A stretch of 64,000 nucleotides of DNA, from assembly GCF_020171745.1 (NCBI RefSeq), contig NZ_JAIVAH010000022.1, positions 62,001 through 126,000 of the forward strand. Reading direction: 5' to 3'. A model generated the notes under the pieces. It was not told the origin of the DNA and did no database searches. It was given only the letters and a program-made list of their open reading frames with translations. The DNA is from Prescottella equi. GTDB taxonomy: Bacteria; Actinomycetota; Actinomycetes; Mycobacteriales; Mycobacteriaceae. Positions 1 through 8,204 of this stretch are shown piece by piece. Made by a program: the position numbers and the translations under genes. Numbering within the stretch: the first letter of the stretch is position 1; the number at the start of each line of letters is the position of its first letter.

Positions 1-1316
1 TACACGTAGGCGCTGGTCGGCAGGGTGGCCGGGGTGTACTGCGCGAAGGTGTGTTCGGTGATCCACAGGCCGCCGTAGGTGCCCCCGATCAGGTTCTTGA
101 GCGTGGTGGCCTGGTCCTGGGGCTGGAGCGTGGTCTCGATCCCGACCGCGGCGAGGTCGGCCTGCAGGATCTGCGCGACCGCCTCGGATTCGGTGGATCC
201 CGCCGTGTACGCGACGGGGATGACCGGAACGCTGCCCGCCTCGGCGACCAGTGCCTTGGCCTTCTCGACGTCGTGGTCGTAGGTGTCGTTCAGGTCCGCG
301 TCGAATGCGGGGGAGTACTCCGGCCAGGGCAAGGCGGCGACGTTCCCGTGCCCCTGGTAGACGTCGGCGACGATCCGATCACGGTCCACCGCATTGGCGA
401 TCGCCTGCCGAACCCGGATGTCGCTGAGCCCCGGAGCCTGCACGTTGGCGCCGATGTACGCGGTGCGCTGCACGCCGGTCTGGTCGATCACCTGGAAGCC
501 GGCGTTGCTGCCCAGTTCGTCGGCGTCACGGGGCGCGACGTTGAGCAGCATGTCGAGTTGGCCGGATCGCAGCTGCGAGACCCGGGTCTGAGCGTCGGGG
601 ACGATGACGTACTCGACGCCGTCGAGGTGCGGCGCACCGCCCCAGTACCCCTTGTCTGCGTCGAACGTGATCGACACTCCCGGCTTCCAGGAGGTGAACC
701 GGAACGCGCCGGTCCCGTTGTAGCCCTTGCCGGTACCGAGGTCGGGCAGGGTGTCCTGGTCGATGATCGGCATGACGTCGAGCAGGTCGAAGAAGTTGCC
801 GGCGGGCTTGGCGAGCGTGAGCGTGATCGCGTGCGGGTCACTGGTGTCGAAGCCGGTGACGAGCGCGGCCGTCCGGGCGAGCTGTCCGGACCGGGTGGGG
901 TCGGCGTACGTCCGGATACTGGCTTCCACGTCCGCCGAGGTGAACGGCTTTCCGTTGTGGAAGGTCACGTCGTCGCGCAGTGCCAGGTGCACCGACAGAT
1001 CGTCCTCGGAGACCTCCCAGGACGTCGCCAGTCGTGGCTGCGGGTCGAGGCTGTCGGCGGGGTAGCGGATGAGGGTGTCGTAGACCAGACCGGTGATGGC
1101 GGCCTGCGCGGGGGCGCCCGAGTACAGGGACGCGGGGGTGAGATCGCCGCCGTCGCCGATCCGAAGGACGCCGCCCTCGGTGACCTCGGCGCCGGTGTCG
1201 GCGCCGGCCTGGTCGACCGCCGAGTTGCACCCCGTGACACCGAGGACGCCGACGACGGACAGGGCGAGGGCTCCCAGCAGGGAGCGGCGCCGGGGGAAGG
1301 CGGGGCGGCTGAACAC
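1..1316 (-). CDS. ABC transporter substrate-binding lipoprotein, peptide/nickel family 5 (partial, C-terminus beyond window)
   Basis: Reading from a GTG at 1316, preceded six bases upstream by AAAGGA, the frame stays open to the window edge (about 438 residues). The N-terminus has basic residues (PRRRSLLG), a hydrophobic stretch and a lipobox GVTGC with Cys30, so it is an exported lipoprotein; the RRRSLLG run could also be read by Tat. The mature part matches family-5 solute-binding proteins: LVYDTLIRY, a FHNGKPFTSADV segment and the AIANAVDRDRIV helix. It follows the sulfatase on the same strand after 189 bases, so it probably captures an organosulfur compound or sulfate ester for an importer whose permeases would lie left of the window. 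The substrate is inferred from context only. The family call is firm. Confidence 0.88.
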   Translation of the reverse strand, partial: MFSRPAFPRRRSLLGALALSVVGVLGVTGCNSAVDQAGADTGAEVTEGGVLRIGDGGDLTPASLYSGAPAQAAITGLVYDTLIRYPADSLDPQPRLATSWEVSEDDLSVHLALRDDVTFHNGKPFTSADVEASIRTYADPTRSGQLARTAALVTGFDTSDPHAITLTLAKPAGNFFDLLDVMPIIDQDTLPDLGTGKGYNGTGAFRFTSWKPGVSITFDADKGYWGGAPHLDGVEYVIVPDAQTRVSQLRSGQLDMLLNVAPRDADELGSNAGFQVIDQTGVQRTAYIGANVQAPGLSDIRVRQAIANAVDRDRIVADVYQGHGNVAALPWPEYSPAFDADLNDTYDHDVEKAKALVAEAGSVPVIPVAYTAGSTESEAVAQILQADLAAVGIETTLQPQDQATTLKNLIGGTYGGLWITEHTFAQYTPATLPTSAYV

Positions 1317-1418
1317 AGGAGGTCCTTTCGGGGACGTGTGGAGGGTCGAACCTGTTGGGGTGGAGGTGGTTCGGGTAACCGGGCACGCGGTCGAGGGCGG
1401 CCCGGAGACGGTACGACC

Positions 1419-1446
1419 CCAAAGTAAGGGGGGCCAATTAAATTGG
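1419..1446 (-). promoter_or_regulatory. Candidate operator/promoter motif upstream of the solute-binding protein gene
   Basis: This 28-base segment aligns without gaps to 5916-5943, in front of the first dioxygenase gene; 19 of 28 positions agree, including the blocks CAAAGTAA and ATTAA at the same spacing. It contains a perfect small palindrome CCAATT-A-AATTGG at 1434-1446 and is AT-rich against a GC-rich background. It lies about 100 bases upstream of the GTG at 1316. Control by the divergent TetR protein or another sulfur regulator is inference. Confidence 0.5.
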
Positions 1447-1505
1447 GGAGGTATCAGATCTCGATGCGTCGAACCCTTTGCAGGACTGCCGCTGTCGTTC
1501 GGCCG

Positions 1506-3836
1506 TCAGTGCGTGGAGAGCTCCGCTTCGAGCCGCTGGGCGCTGGTGGGCCGGCTGTCGGCGGCCTCGGTCTCGAGGGTGACCTCACCGACCCGGCCGG
1601 TGTACGGGTACTCACCGCCGCGGGCGTAGTCGGAGGTGACCGGCGTGCCGGGGTTCGCACCCACGGTCAGTCGACCGGATCCGAACAGGGCCGTGCGCTC
1701 GACGCGACCCTCCCCGACGATCCGACCGTCGATCAGGACCTGGCCGGTGCCGCCTCGCCCGATGCCGCCCCCGTCGTAGGTGAACAGGTACTCGACCAGG
1801 TGCTCGCCTGCGGTCAGTGGCTGGGTGGCGCGCACGTGCGTGGTAGCCACGCTGCACAGGTTGTGGGCGAACGTCACCAACCCTTCGCGGACGTAGAACG
1901 AGAGTCCGTTGAAGGAGTTGCCCAGGCTCACCAGGACGCCGTCGGACCCGTCGCTGTCGGCCACCACAGGCACGCTCACCCGGAACGACGTGTTCGACGT
2001 GCTGGGAAACGCCGCGGTCGGCAGCCGGCGAGTGCTTGCCGGCACGGTGACCCGGCCGCCCAGCTCGGGGCTGCGGCGTCCGGCGACGGCCGCGTCCATC
2101 CGCTCGATGCCGCGGTCGTCCAGCGGCAGTACCTGGTGCAACCGCGCCTGCTCCAGGAACAGCTCCTGCAGTGCGGCCAGCCGGTCCGGGTACTCGGAGG
2201 CCAGGTCGGTGGCCTGGGAGAAGTCGCGGGTGATGTCGTAGAGCTCCCACACGTCCTGGTCGAACGGGATGGGGTCGGTCCGCGACAGGTCCCACGGCGA
2301 ACGGTGCTTGGTGACCGCGGTCCAGCCCTCGTGGTAGATCCCACGGTTGCCGAAGATCTCGAAGTACTGGGTGAGGTGCTCGTCGGGCGCGTCGCCGTCG
2401 CGCAGTGCGTACAGCATCGAGGTGCCCTCGATGGGGCGCTGGTCGATCCCGTCGACGCGCTCCGGCTGCGGGATCCCGGCGGCCTCCAGGATCGTCGGTG
2501 CCACGTCGATGACGTGGTGCCACTGGGTGCGGACGTCACCGCGCGCAGAGATCCCCCTAGGCCAGTGCACAACGAGTCCGTTGCGGGTGCCCCCGAAGTG
2601 CGATGCCACCTGCTTGGTCCACTGGAACGGGGTGTCCATCGCCAGGGCCCAGCCGACCGGGTAGTTCACATAGCTGGTCGGCCCCCCGATCTCGTCGAGG
2701 CGACCACGGATCTCGGCGGCGGTCTCCGGCAGACCGTTGTAGGTCCGCGACTCGTTGAACGTGCCCGTCAGGCGGCCCTCGCAGGAGGCGCCGTTATCGC
2801 CCAGGATGTAGAAGACCAACGTGTTCTCGAGCTCCCCGCCGGCGCGGAGGAATTCGACCAGCCGACCGACCTGCGCGTCGGTGTGCTCGGCGAAGGACGC
2901 GTACACCTCCATGAGCCGCTCCGCGACGACGCGCCCGTCGTCGTCGAGTTCGTCCCAGTGCGGAGCACCGTCGGGCCAGGCCGACAGGAGGGTGTCGGGC
3001 GGGACGACGCCGAGCTCCTTCTGCCTCGCGAGGGTCTGCTCACGCTGCTCGTCCCAGCCGTGTCCGAACTTCCCGCGGTACCGGTCCCGCCAAGAGTCGG
3101 GAACCTGGAACGGCGAGTGGGTGGCGCCGAAGGGCAGGTACGCGAACCAGGGGCGCGACTTGTCGACGTCGCGGACCGAACGGATCCAGTCCCGGGCCTT
3201 GTCGACAAGGTCCTCGGAGAGGTGGTAGCCCTCCTCCGGCGTCGACGGCGGCTCCACCTGCGTGGTGCCGGAGTACAGGTTCGGGTGGAACTGGTCGTCG
3301 GCACCGCCGATGATCCCGTAGAAGGTGTCGAAGCCCTCCCCGGTCGGCCAATGGGTGAACGGGCCGACCGGCGTGATCTCGTCCTGCGGGATCTGGTGCC
3401 ACTTGCCGAACACGCCGGTCGCGTAGCCGTTCTCCCGCAAGGTCCGTGCCAGCGGCGCGGCGTCCTGGGGACGGATTCCGGTGTAGCCCGGGGCGCTGGA
3501 GGAGAAGTCGGTGACGACCCCCATCCCCACGCTGTGGTGGTTGCGCCCGGTGAGCAGCGCGGCCCGCGTCGGCGAGCAGATCGCCGTGGTGTGGAAGCGG
3601 TTGAACCTCAGCCCGTCGGCGGCCAGCTGCTCGGCGACCGGCATCGAGCACGGTCCGCCGAAGGCCGACGAGGCACCGAAGCCCATGTCGTCGAGCAGGA
3701 CCACCAGGACGTTGGGCGCGCCCTCGGGGGCGGTCACCCTCGGGGGTCCGGGGAAGGGTTTCTGCTGATGGCGGACGTCGTGCGCGGCTTCGACTGCTTC
3801 CTGGGTGAGGTGGATTGGCAACTGCGTGCGATCCAT
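1506..3836 (-). CDS. atsA: Type I arylsulfatase, AtsA-like
   Basis: A 776-residue sulfatase that hydrolyses sulfate esters. The formylglycine motif CSPTR is at residues 87-91 (followed by AALLTG), and the N-terminal metal-binding acidic pair is in LLDDMGFG (residues 48-54). More metal or active-site residues are likely in DNGASCEG. After the catalytic region, a C-terminal part of roughly 200 residues is predicted beta-rich. Length and sequence resemble M. tuberculosis AtsA. The ATG at 3836 is chosen because AGAGGAG lies just upstream; a longer frame to 4163 is open but its extra residues look non-coding. No signal peptide is seen, so the enzyme should be cytosolic and depend on import. A formylglycine-generating enzyme is not encoded here. 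The exact ester substrate is unknown. Confidence 0.93.
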   Translation of the reverse strand: MDRTQLPIHLTQEAVEAAHDVRHQQKPFPGPPRVTAPEGAPNVLVVLLDDMGFGASSAFGGPCSMPVAEQLAADGLRFNRFHTTAICSPTRAALLTGRNHHSVGMGVVTDFSSSAPGYTGIRPQDAAPLARTLRENGYATGVFGKWHQIPQDEITPVGPFTHWPTGEGFDTFYGIIGGADDQFHPNLYSGTTQVEPPSTPEEGYHLSEDLVDKARDWIRSVRDVDKSRPWFAYLPFGATHSPFQVPDSWRDRYRGKFGHGWDEQREQTLARQKELGVVPPDTLLSAWPDGAPHWDELDDDGRVVAERLMEVYASFAEHTDAQVGRLVEFLRAGGELENTLVFYILGDNGASCEGRLTGTFNESRTYNGLPETAAEIRGRLDEIGGPTSYVNYPVGWALAMDTPFQWTKQVASHFGGTRNGLVVHWPRGISARGDVRTQWHHVIDVAPTILEAAGIPQPERVDGIDQRPIEGTSMLYALRDGDAPDEHLTQYFEIFGNRGIYHEGWTAVTKHRSPWDLSRTDPIPFDQDVWELYDITRDFSQATDLASEYPDRLAALQELFLEQARLHQVLPLDDRGIERMDAAVAGRRSPELGGRVTVPASTRRLPTAAFPSTSNTSFRVSVPVVADSDGSDGVLVSLGNSFNGLSFYVREGLVTFAHNLCSVATTHVRATQPLTAGEHLVEYLFTYDGGGIGRGGTGQVLIDGRIVGEGRVERTALFGSGRLTVGANPGTPVTSDYARGGEYPYTGRVGEVTLETEAADSRPTSAQRLEAELSTH

Positions 3837-4053
3837 CGGGATTCTCCTCTGTTCTGTGTGGAGGGCATGCCGGTGGCCGACGAGATCGATGCGCACCTGC
3901 GGCGATCTCGTCGCCACCGTCGTCCTCGGCACCGCATGCTCCCTCGCGCTCGTCCAGCGGAGCAGCGTCGTGCACTGATCATGTGCGGCCGTGTGGACCC
4001 GATTGTCGTCGCCCGAATCGCCACTCGTGATGGACTTCTGCGACGCAGGTTGA
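3837..4053. other. Intergenic gap in the sulfur locus with an inverted repeat
   Basis: The 217 bases between the sulfatase and the alkylsulfatase gene hold no convincing gene. They contain a perfect 8-base inverted repeat, CGAGATCG at 3881-3888 and CGATCTCG at 3903-3910, with a 14-base loop and no T-run. It could be an operator or an RNA hairpin that separates expression of the two genes. The ribosome binding site of the sulfatase is at the left end (about 3842-3849). Confidence 0.4.
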
Positions 4054-5019
4054 TCAGGCGTCGAAGCCGGGGAATCGCTCGGGGCTGTCGACGACCGAGA
4101 AGTGCGACGCGTCACCGACACGGATGCGGCTGGTCGTGCCGTCGACGGACACCGGGACGTCACCGGCGAGGGTCACGCGGTGGACGCTGCGCTTGTGGGC
4201 GCCGAAGTCCGCGATGCCGTAGTGCTGGGTGGCGCGGTTGTCCCAGATCACCAGGTCACCCGGCGTCCAACTCCAGCGCAGCGTGTTCTCGAGCCGGACG
4301 ACCCGCTCCTGGAGGAGCTGGAACAACGCGGCCGACTCGGACGTCTTCAGTCCGACGAAGTTCTTCACGAAGTGGCCGAGCAGGAGCGACTTCTCGCCCG
4401 TCTCGGGGTGGACGCGGACCACCGGGTGCTCGATCTCGAAGCCGATGCGCGTGAAGTCCGTCATCCGGTCCTTCACCGCCACGGCGATGCCGCGCTTGTC
4501 GGCGTGCACGCCCGCGTAGTCGTACTCGTTGCTGTGTACCGCCCAGAGGTTGTCCACGAGAGCCTTCAGCGGCGCGGGCAGCTGGTCGTAGGCCGCGACT
4601 GTCGAGGCCCACGTGGTGGCACCGCCGTACGGCGGGATGTCGACCGCGCGCAGGATGGACGCCTTCGGGATCCGGTCGATGAAACTGACGTCGGTGTGCC
4701 AGCTGTTCGCGGCCCCCTCGATCACCAGTGTCCGGTTGTCCGCGGACGTCAGCGTGGGGTGTGTCGTGGTCGGGGATCCGAGGGCCGAGGCGAACCGGTA
4801 CTGCACGTCGTCGTCGACGTGGTGCTGGCCGCGGAAGACGACCACCTTGTTGGCGGCCAGGGCGTAGCGGATGGCGTAGGCGGTCTCGGCGGCGATGTCG
4901 CCCGAGACATGGACGCCCTCGATGAGCGCGCCGATGTGCTCACCGAGTTTGGTGACGGTGATGCCGCCGGCGGCGTAGACATCGGACGCGGTGGACGGGC
5001 GAACCTCGGTAGTGGTCAC
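4054..5019 (-). CDS. atsK: Fe(II)/2-oxoglutarate-dependent alkylsulfatase, AtsK/Rv3406 type
   Basis: A 321-residue TauD/TfdA-family dioxygenase. It oxidises the carbon next to a sulfate ester, releasing an aldehyde and sulfate while 2-oxoglutarate becomes succinate. The iron ligands are visible: H108-x-D110 in WHTDVSF and H266 in WDNRATQHYGI; R277 and R281 fit the 2-oxoglutarate-binding arginines. Residues 20-300 follow M. tuberculosis Rv3406 and Pseudomonas AtsK closely, including EHPVVRVHPETGE and NTLRWSWTPGD. The GTG at 5019 has AAAGGAG six bases upstream. The gene lies 51 bases after the other dioxygenase and upstream of the sulfatase, so alkyl and aryl sulfate esters would be handled together. 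The assignment as sulfatase rather than sulfonate dioxygenase is by similarity. Confidence 0.9.
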   Translation of the reverse strand: MTTTEVRPSTASDVYAAGGITVTKLGEHIGALIEGVHVSGDIAAETAYAIRYALAANKVVVFRGQHHVDDDVQYRFASALGSPTTTHPTLTSADNRTLVIEGAANSWHTDVSFIDRIPKASILRAVDIPPYGGATTWASTVAAYDQLPAPLKALVDNLWAVHSNEYDYAGVHADKRGIAVAVKDRMTDFTRIGFEIEHPVVRVHPETGEKSLLLGHFVKNFVGLKTSESAALFQLLQERVVRLENTLRWSWTPGDLVIWDNRATQHYGIADFGAHKRSVHRVTLAGDVPVSVDGTTSRIRVGDASHFSVVDSPERFPGFDA

Positions 5020-5070
5020 GATTGCTCCTTTGCGGGACGGGACGGGACGTTCGGTGCGGGTGGGTGTGAT

Positions 5071-5877
5071 TCAGCGGGCGGGGACCGGTGCCTCGGGAGC
5101 GACCTCGATGCGGTGGATCCGGCGCGGCTGATCGCCGTAGTCGTAGATGGCGTTGTGCTGGACGAAGTGGTTGTCCCAGATCGCGATGTCCCCGACGTTC
5201 CAGCGACGGCGGACGGTGAACTCGGGCCGGATCGACACGGACTTCAGTAGTCCGAGGAGCGCGCGGCTCTCGTCGTCCGTGACGTCGTTGATCGCGGACG
5301 TGAACAGGTCGTTGACGAACAGGGCCTCGCGGCCGGTGTCCGGATGGCGGATCACCAGCGGGTGAACCGCCTCCGGGACGTTCGGCAGCGGCGCGATGCG
5401 ATGTGTGGCCGTCAGGCCGTACAGCGCTTCGCGGATCGGCGGGGACAGGGCGTCGAGCGCTGCGTACTGGTTGGACCACAGCGTGTCGCCGCCGACCTCC
5501 GGCAGCACCTGCATGTGCAGGATGCTGAAGCGCGACGGCTCCGCCCTCCACGCGACGTCGCAGTGCCAGCGATTGGCCTGGTAGGCGCTGCCGTTGTCGG
5601 TGCTGATGACGCTGATCTCGCGGTATCCCTCGTCGCCGAGGTGGGCCAGGTGCTCGTGCGGGTACACGATCTCGCCGAAGTGCCGCGCGAACTCCAGGTG
5701 GGTGGCCGGGTCGGCCCCCTGTTCGGGGAAGAACAGCACCCCGTGGCGGTGCAGCGACTCCCGGACCAGGTCGACGTCGGCGTCGGAGAGGGCCGCCACA
5801 CGCAGGCCGCGCACCTCGGCGCCGATCGCGCCGGCCAGGGGCGCGACGGTCACGGTGGGGCGTTCGAGTGTCGTCAT
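5071..5877 (-). CDS. TauD/TfdA-family 2-oxoglutarate dioxygenase
   Basis: A 268-residue Fe(II)/2-oxoglutarate dioxygenase. The facial triad is H105-x-D107 (WHCDVAW) and H241 (DNHFVQHNA), with arginines in RRIHRIEV near residue 253 for 2-oxoglutarate. It is the promoter-proximal gene of the minus-strand sulfur locus. The ATG at 5877 is preferred because GAGGA lies six bases before it; a TTG at 5919 would add 14 residues that overlap the putative operator. The family oxidises taurine, alkyl sulfates, phenoxyacids and others. Its neighbours favour a sulfonate or sulfate ester, but it is more diverged from AtsK than the next gene, so the substrate stays open. Confidence 0.85.
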   Translation of the reverse strand: MTTLERPTVTVAPLAGAIGAEVRGLRVAALSDADVDLVRESLHRHGVLFFPEQGADPATHLEFARHFGEIVYPHEHLAHLGDEGYREISVISTDNGSAYQANRWHCDVAWRAEPSRFSILHMQVLPEVGGDTLWSNQYAALDALSPPIREALYGLTATHRIAPLPNVPEAVHPLVIRHPDTGREALFVNDLFTSAINDVTDDESRALLGLLKSVSIRPEFTVRRRWNVGDIAIWDNHFVQHNAIYDYGDQPRRIHRIEVAPEAPVPAR

Positions 5878-5915
5878 CGGTCGTCCTCGAATCTGTTGGG
5901 GGACTGGGATGACCG

Positions 5916-5943
5916 TCAAAGTAATGGCGAGCTATTAATTTCC
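5916..5943 (-). promoter_or_regulatory. Candidate operator with dyad symmetry, shared with 1419-1446
   Basis: The segment contains AAAGTAAT (5918-5925), an 8-base spacer and ATTAATTT (5934-5941). The two arms are inverted copies with one mismatch, which suits a dimeric TetR-type repressor. The same pattern recurs upstream of the solute-binding protein gene. It lies about 40 bases from the ATG of the first dioxygenase and about 125 bases from the divergent TetR gene, so it could serve the minus-strand promoter or both directions. Confidence 0.5.
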
Positions 5944-6052
5944 GGAATGGATGCGATCCGCGTGCGCCCAGGGGTTTACAGATCGACGTCCGCGCGATAG
6001 CCGCGCGGGGAACAGTGCGGCGTCGGCGAGCCGGGCCGAGATCCGGCTCGAC

Positions 6053-6058
6053 TAGGGT
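6053..6058 (+). promoter_or_regulatory. Extended mycobacterial-type -10 box (TAGGGT), near-leaderless
   Basis: TAGGGT fits the TANNNT -10 consensus. It ends eight bases before the ATG of the TetR gene, so transcription should begin at or within a base or two of the start codon. No Shine-Dalgarno sequence fits between them. No clear -35 is seen. Confidence 0.5.
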
Positions 6059-6066
6059 GAGCAGCC

Positions 6067-6720
6067 ATGACCGCCAGACGCGGCCGCTACAGCGCCGGCC
6101 AGGAAACGCGCGTCCTCCTGGTGGATACGGCCGAACGGTTGTTTGCCCAGCGTGGCTACGAGGCCGTCACGCTGGCCGAAATCCGCAGTGCTGCAGGGCA
6201 GAACAATTCCTCGGTGATCAGCTACTACTTCGGTTCGAAGGAGAAGCTGCTCGAGGCGGTGCTCGAGCATCGCCTGCCCGCGATAAGTGCCGACCGGGAG
6301 GCCATGATCCGTGAACGGTGCGCGCCCGACGGGCGGCTGAGCGTTCGAGATGCCCTCTGGTGCCTGGTCCGCCCGCTCGCCGACAGCCTCCGCGACGGAA
6401 ACCACTACGTCGGTCTGCTCGACCGGTTGCTGGAGTCGGAGATCCTGGGAACCGTATTCGGATCCGCGGACCCCGTGGTGACGTCGAGTGGGCTCGCGAT
6501 CGATCAGGCCCTGCACGCCGCCCTCGACGACCTCCCGGAAGATGCGCGGCGGCAAAGGATCATGATCGTCTACGAGAGCGTGCTCGGCACGCTGTCGCGA
6601 TATGGGCGCTCCGGCAGCCCTCCCGACCAGGCGGAGCTGTCCGCACTCATCGACGCCTGGGAAGGATTGCTCCGGGCACCCACGTCCGCCGAGACCCGCA
6701 GTGCGCGCGGTCACTCCTGA
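6067..6720 (+). CDS. TetR/AcrR-family transcriptional regulator
   Basis: A 217-residue protein with an N-terminal TetR helix-turn-helix (about residues 12-60: VDTAERLFAQRGYEAVTLAEI, then SSVISYYFGSKEKLLEAVL). The C-terminal ligand-binding part is variable, as usual. It is divergent from the sulfur-scavenging genes, whose upstream regions share a motif with dyad symmetry, so it is the best candidate for their repressor; the effector is unknown. A -10-like TAGGGT close to the ATG suggests a leaderless mRNA. The family is clear; the regulatory target is inferred. Confidence 0.88.
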   Translation: MTARRGRYSAGQETRVLLVDTAERLFAQRGYEAVTLAEIRSAAGQNNSSVISYYFGSKEKLLEAVLEHRLPAISADREAMIRERCAPDGRLSVRDALWCLVRPLADSLRDGNHYVGLLDRLLESEILGTVFGSADPVVTSSGLAIDQALHAALDDLPEDARRQRIMIVYESVLGTLSRYGRSGSPPDQAELSALIDAWEGLLRAPTSAETRSARGHS

Positions 6721-6753
6721 GTGTGGCCGGATCGGCGCGTCGGTGCCGGCTAG

Positions 6754-6759
6754 TAGCGT
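6754..6759 (+). promoter_or_regulatory. -10 box (TAGCGT) of rarA, leaderless
   Basis: TAGCGT fits TANNNT and ends six bases before the GTG of rarA. No ribosome binding site lies between, so the transcript probably starts at the GTG. Confidence 0.45.
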
Positions 6760-6765
6760 CGGGGC

Positions 6766-8172
6766 GTGACTGATTTCTTCGGCGACACGGACCCGGCCGA
6801 CGATTCGGGCCTGTTCGAGGCGCCGGCCACCGACTCTGAGCCCGAACCGCTCACGTCGGTACCGCGCTCGGTGTCGGCGCCGCATCCCGGTGCGCCTTTG
6901 GCCGTGCGGATGCGGCCTGCGGCGCTGTCCGAGGTCGTCGGCCAGCAGCACCTGCTGGCGCCGGGGGCGCCGCTACGTCGGCTCGTCGAGGGCTCGGGAG
7001 CCTCGTCGGTGCTGCTCTACGGTCCGCCCGGCACCGGCAAGACCACGCTGGCATCGCTGATCTCCGGCGCGACCGGACGCAAGTTCGAGGCGCTGTCGGC
7101 GCTGTCGGCGGGCGTCAAGGAGGTGCGCGGCGTCATCGAGTTGGCTCGGCGCCGACTGCTGCAGGGCGAGCAGACGGTCCTGTTCATCGACGAGGTCCAC
7201 CGGTTCTCCAAGACCCAGCAGGACGCGCTGCTCGCGGCGGTCGAGAACCGCATCGTGCTGCTCGTCGCGGCCACCACCGAGAACCCGTCGTTCTCGGTGG
7301 TCTCGCCGCTGCTGTCCCGGTCGCTGGTGCTACAACTGCAGTCGCTGACCTCCGACGACATCCGCCTGGTCATCGAACGCGCCCGCACCGACGAACGGGG
7401 GCTCGGCGGCGCCGTCGAGATCGACGACGACGCGCTCGAGCACCTGGTCCGGCTCGCGGCCGGTGACGCCCGCCGCGCGCTGACCGCGCTGGAGGCCGCC
7501 GCCGGGACGGCGCTCGACCGCACCGACGAGCGCCCGGCGCTGCTCGATCTCGAGACCGTCGAATCGAGCGTCGACAAGGCCGCCGTCCGCTACGACCGCG
7601 ACGGTGACCAGCACTACGACGTCATCAGCGCGTTCATCAAGTCCATTCGCGGCTCCGACGTCGACGCCGCGCTGCACTACCTCGCCCGGATGCTCACGGC
7701 GGGGGAGGATCCGCGGTTCATCGCCCGTCGGCTCGTCGTCCATGCCAGCGAGGACATCGGCATGGCCGATCCCACGGCGCTGCAGACCGCGACCGCCGCC
7801 GCGCAGGCCGTGCAGCTGATCGGTATGCCGGAGGCGCGACTCGCGCTGGCGCAGGCCACGATTCATCTTGCGACCGCTCCCAAGTCGGGGGCCGTCATCG
7901 CTGCGCTGGGTGCCGCGATGGCCGACGTCGCGGCCGGGAAATCGGGCCTCGTGCCGCCGCACCTGCGGGACGGCCACTACGCGGGGGCCGCCCAGCTCGG
8001 GAACGCGGTCGGCTACAAGTACCCGCACGATCACGCCGACGGCGTCCTGCCGCAGCAGTACCCGCCGGACGAACTGGTCGGCGTCGACTACTACGACCCG
8101 ACCACGCACGGTGCCGAACGGGAGATCGCGGCGCGGGTGGGGAAGTTGCGGAGGATCGTGCGGGGACGCTGA
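6766..8172 (+). CDS. rarA: Replication-associated recombination protein A (RarA/MgsA AAA+ ATPase)
   Basis: A 468-residue AAA+ ATPase of the RarA/WRNIP1 family, which acts at stalled replication forks. Walker A is GPPGTGKTT (86-94) and Walker B is FIDEVHRF (140-147). The AATTENPSF sensor segment and the C-terminal tetramerisation part ([42 protein letters not shown]) are all typical. The first 45 residues are acidic and extra compared with shorter homologues. It lies just upstream of alaS, as in mycobacteria. The start is a GTG with no ribosome binding site, consistent with leaderless expression. Confidence 0.95.
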   Translation: MTDFFGDTDPADDSGLFEAPATDSEPEPLTSVPRSVSAPHPGAPLAVRMRPAALSEVVGQQHLLAPGAPLRRLVEGSGASSVLLYGPPGTGKTTLASLISGATGRKFEALSALSAGVKEVRGVIELARRRLLQGEQTVLFIDEVHRFSKTQQDALLAAVENRIVLLVAATTENPSFSVVSPLLSRSLVLQLQSLTSDDIRLVIERARTDERGLGGAVEIDDDALEHLVRLAAGDARRALTALEAAAGTALDRTDERPALLDLETVESSVDKAAVRYDRDGDQHYDVISAFIKSIRGSDVDAALHYLARMLTAGEDPRFIARRLVVHASEDIGMADPTALQTATAAAQAVQLIGMPEARLALAQATIHLATAPKSGAVIAALGAAMADVAAGKSGLVPPHLRDGHYAGAAQLGNAVGYKYPHDHADGVLPQQYPPDELVGVDYYDPTTHGAEREIAARVGKLRRIVRGR

Positions 8173-8204
8173 TCCGCCCCTGAGATTCGTGTCACAATCC
8201 GGTT

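Noticed and set aside
51-1427. Plus-strand open frame of about 458 codons
   Set aside because: Antisense to the binding-protein gene, which has a lipobox, ribosome binding site and family motifs.
1443-4454. Plus-strand open frame of about 1000 codons
   Set aside because: It is antisense to the sulfatase and alkylsulfatase genes, whose catalytic motifs prove the minus strand. Open antisense frames are common at this GC content.
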